In this document: piece by piece, positions 63,324-64,000 of the stretch
How positions within the stretch are numbered: the stretch's first letter is position 1
Layout of the letters: each line of letters starts with the position of its first letter
NCBI GenBank assembly: GCA_050294475.1
Contig: JBNKOE010000005.1
Span: forward strand, 12,387 to 76,386
Length of the DNA: 64,000 nt
Reading direction: 5' to 3'
Origin: Thalassobellus sp050294475
Lineage (GTDB): Bacteria; Bacteroidota; Bacteroidia; Flavobacteriales; Flavobacteriaceae
Position numbers and translations under genes: made by a program
Notes under the pieces: generated by a model
What the model saw: only the letters and a program-made list of their open reading frames with translations
The model's database searches: none
What the model was told of the DNA's origin: nothing

Positions 63324-63848
63324 ATGAGAAAAACAGTCGGATTGATATTGTCATTTGTTTTAATTTTTACAATTTCTTGTAATAATAAACCGATTGAACC
63401 ATTTGAATTATCAATTACTGACTTCGACTATTCTCTTGCATATTCTGTTCTTTACAGGCTTACGAATGAAAAACTGACTATAACATTTCGCGGAGAATTG
63501 GAAAACGAAAAAGATAGTATCTTATATTCAACAACTGAATTGCCAAAAATCCAAATCCGACAATTATCCGAAATTAATATTGACAGTTTAAGTGTTCTTT
63601 ACTCAAACAATTGCATTAGCGATGGAGACATAAAGTCATTTCAGTTTTCAAAAAATGGAAAATCTAAATCCGTAACTTTACAAAACTATTATCATCCAGA
63701 TTTGAGTCCTGCGATTGAGATAATAAATGGAATTGTACCTGAAAAATTCAAAATGTACTATAACAAAGCGGAACTGATTAAAAGCATGGAAGATTGTGGA
63801 GAATTTCAGATAATTAAAAGTTGGAAAGAATACAACAACGGAAAATAA
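63324..63848 (+). CDS. Cassette-borne lipoprotein of unknown function
   Basis: A 174-residue lipoprotein: signal peptide with lipobox ISC, Cys19. The mature domain is beta-rich (L-SITDFDYSLAYSVLYRL, then EKLTITFRGELENEKDS and S-KSVTLQNYYHPDL). Family not recognised. The ATG lies two bases after the cassette start word, so the leader is almost absent and expression probably relies on an upstream promoter. The stop is four bases before GTTTGCTAAC. Confidence 0.6.
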   Translation: MRKTVGLILSFVLIFTISCNNKPIEPFELSITDFDYSLAYSVLYRLTNEKLTITFRGELENEKDSILYSTTELPKIQIRQLSEINIDSLSVLYSNNCISDGDIKSFQFSKNGKSKSVTLQNYYHPDLSPAIEIINGIVPEKFKMYYNKAELIKSMEDCGEFQIIKSWKEYNNGK

Positions 63849-63852
63849 ATAC

Positions 63853-63873
63853 GTTTGCTAACAAAGAACTGAG
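63853..63873 (+). repeat. attC-like element truncated by IS110
   Basis: Begins GTTTGCTAAC (63853-63862), the exact reverse complement of 63312-63321, followed by AAAGAACTGAG. IS110-matching sequence starts at about 63874, so the rest of the hairpin is missing or lies beyond the element. Confidence 0.55.
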
Positions 63874-63890
63874 TTAAAAAACAAGCAATT

Positions 63891-64000
63891 TTAGGCTAAT
63901 TTTGAAACAAAGTTTTCATCGTACGGCCTTCCTGATTTTGCAATAGCAAATGCCTGTTTCAATAGTTTGTTTGCAACGGCTATCAAGGCCAGTTTTTTGC
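63891..64000 (-). CDS. IS110-family transposase, C-terminal end (partial)
   Basis: The last 35 residues and stop are visible at the window edge. KKLALIAVANKLLKQAFA followed by IAKSGRPYDENFVSKLA is the standard tail of IS110-family (DEDD-type) transposases. The 5' part lies beyond the window. The insertion edge is near 63874, immediately after a cassette R''-type core. A decayed relative is at 41883-41978. Confidence 0.85.
   Translation of the reverse strand, partial: KKLALIAVANKLLKQAFAIAKSGRPYDENFVSKLA

Larger units (their letters stand above)
62571..63873 (+). mobile_element. Second integron-like cassette array
   Basis: Two cassettes directly after the tyrosine recombinase remnant. Cassette 1 begins GTTGCCAGTA (62571-62580) and after its gene shows TACTGGCAAC (63184-63193), an exact reverse complement. 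Cassette 2 begins GTTAGCAAAC (63312-63321) and after its gene shows GTTTGCTAAC (63853-63862), again exact. The hairpin after cassette 2 is cut off by the IS110 end at 63874. Confidence 0.7.

Noticed and set aside
1..64000. Search for tRNA, rRNA and CRISPR loci
   Set aside because: No cloverleaf with a GTTCRA-type arm, rRNA-like block or regularly spaced direct repeat was found by eye.

Overview
The window looks like chromosomal DNA of a marine-type flavobacterium (Bacteroidota, Flavobacteriaceae). The sequence is strongly A+T-rich. Promoter-like sites follow the Bacteroidota pattern (TTG, then TAnnTTTG). Several gene families are typical of the group: GSCFA, DUF4230, DUF4136, DUF1573, DUF6088, TPM/LemA, a NagB-PIG-L fusion, and many short-lipobox lipoproteins. 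Housekeeping genes (rnhB end, lipB, lysS, hemL, alaS, der, era) are interleaved with accessory material. I saw no rRNA, tRNA or CRISPR array.

Layout. 1-4.8 kb: end of RNase HII, a large lipoprotein, a nucleoid-associated protein and polyphosphate kinase 2 (ppk2). 4.9-7.4 kb: an inserted block holding an AbiEi/AbiEii toxin-antitoxin pair with an operator-like inverted repeat, plus a third, decayed GHKL-ATPase gene; the block is bounded by two nearly identical copies of the 3' end of ppk2. 7.45-8.09 kb: one isolated integron-like gene cassette. 8.1-36.6 kb: mostly core genes: lipB, a membrane LuxR regulator, lysS, a hybrid histidine kinase, a hemL operon with a glucosaminidase and a PLP enzyme, a TPR histidine kinase/response regulator pair, alaS, M23/MerR and LemA-TPM-TPM. 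36.6-41.98 kb: a cassette array of five or six co-oriented small genes separated by hairpin elements, ending in an IS110 scrap. 42-49 kb: der, era, a TonB receptor with OprC-like copper ligands, and an FKBP lipoprotein. 49.3-61.8 kb: sugar catabolism: a NagB-PIG-L fusion, a FucP-type MFS transporter, DUF4861, and a complete uxaC-dctPQM-uxaB-uxaA hexuronate operon with a TRAP transporter. Two ATCGAT-centred palindromes that look like LacI-family operators flank this cluster. 62.2-64 kb: the C-terminal remnant of a tyrosine recombinase, followed directly by a second cassette array and the end of an IS110-family transposase.

The most interesting signal is the cassette system. Three separate loci carry small genes, all on the + strand. 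They are separated by 110-140 base imperfect hairpins whose ends look like integron core sites (YAAC at the 5' side, GTTR at the 3' side). In four cassettes the first 9-10 bases are the exact reverse complement of the 9-10 bases after the gene (7449-7458 with 7954-7963; 37986-37994 with 39130-39138; 62571-62580 with 63184-63193; 63312-63321 with 63853-63862). That relation is the hallmark of integron cassettes excised and inserted by folded attC sites. A tyrosine-recombinase remnant lies next to one array, and IS110-family ends abut two cassette boundaries. Cargo genes are mostly small secreted or lipoprotein genes of unknown function, plus a SUFU-domain protein and an M23 peptidase. No intact integrase is present, so whether the system is mobile or a relic cannot be decided here.

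In the hexuronate cluster, UxaC isomerises the uronate, UxaB reduces it and UxaA dehydrates it to 2-keto-3-deoxygluconate. The kinase and aldolase that finish the route are not in the window.
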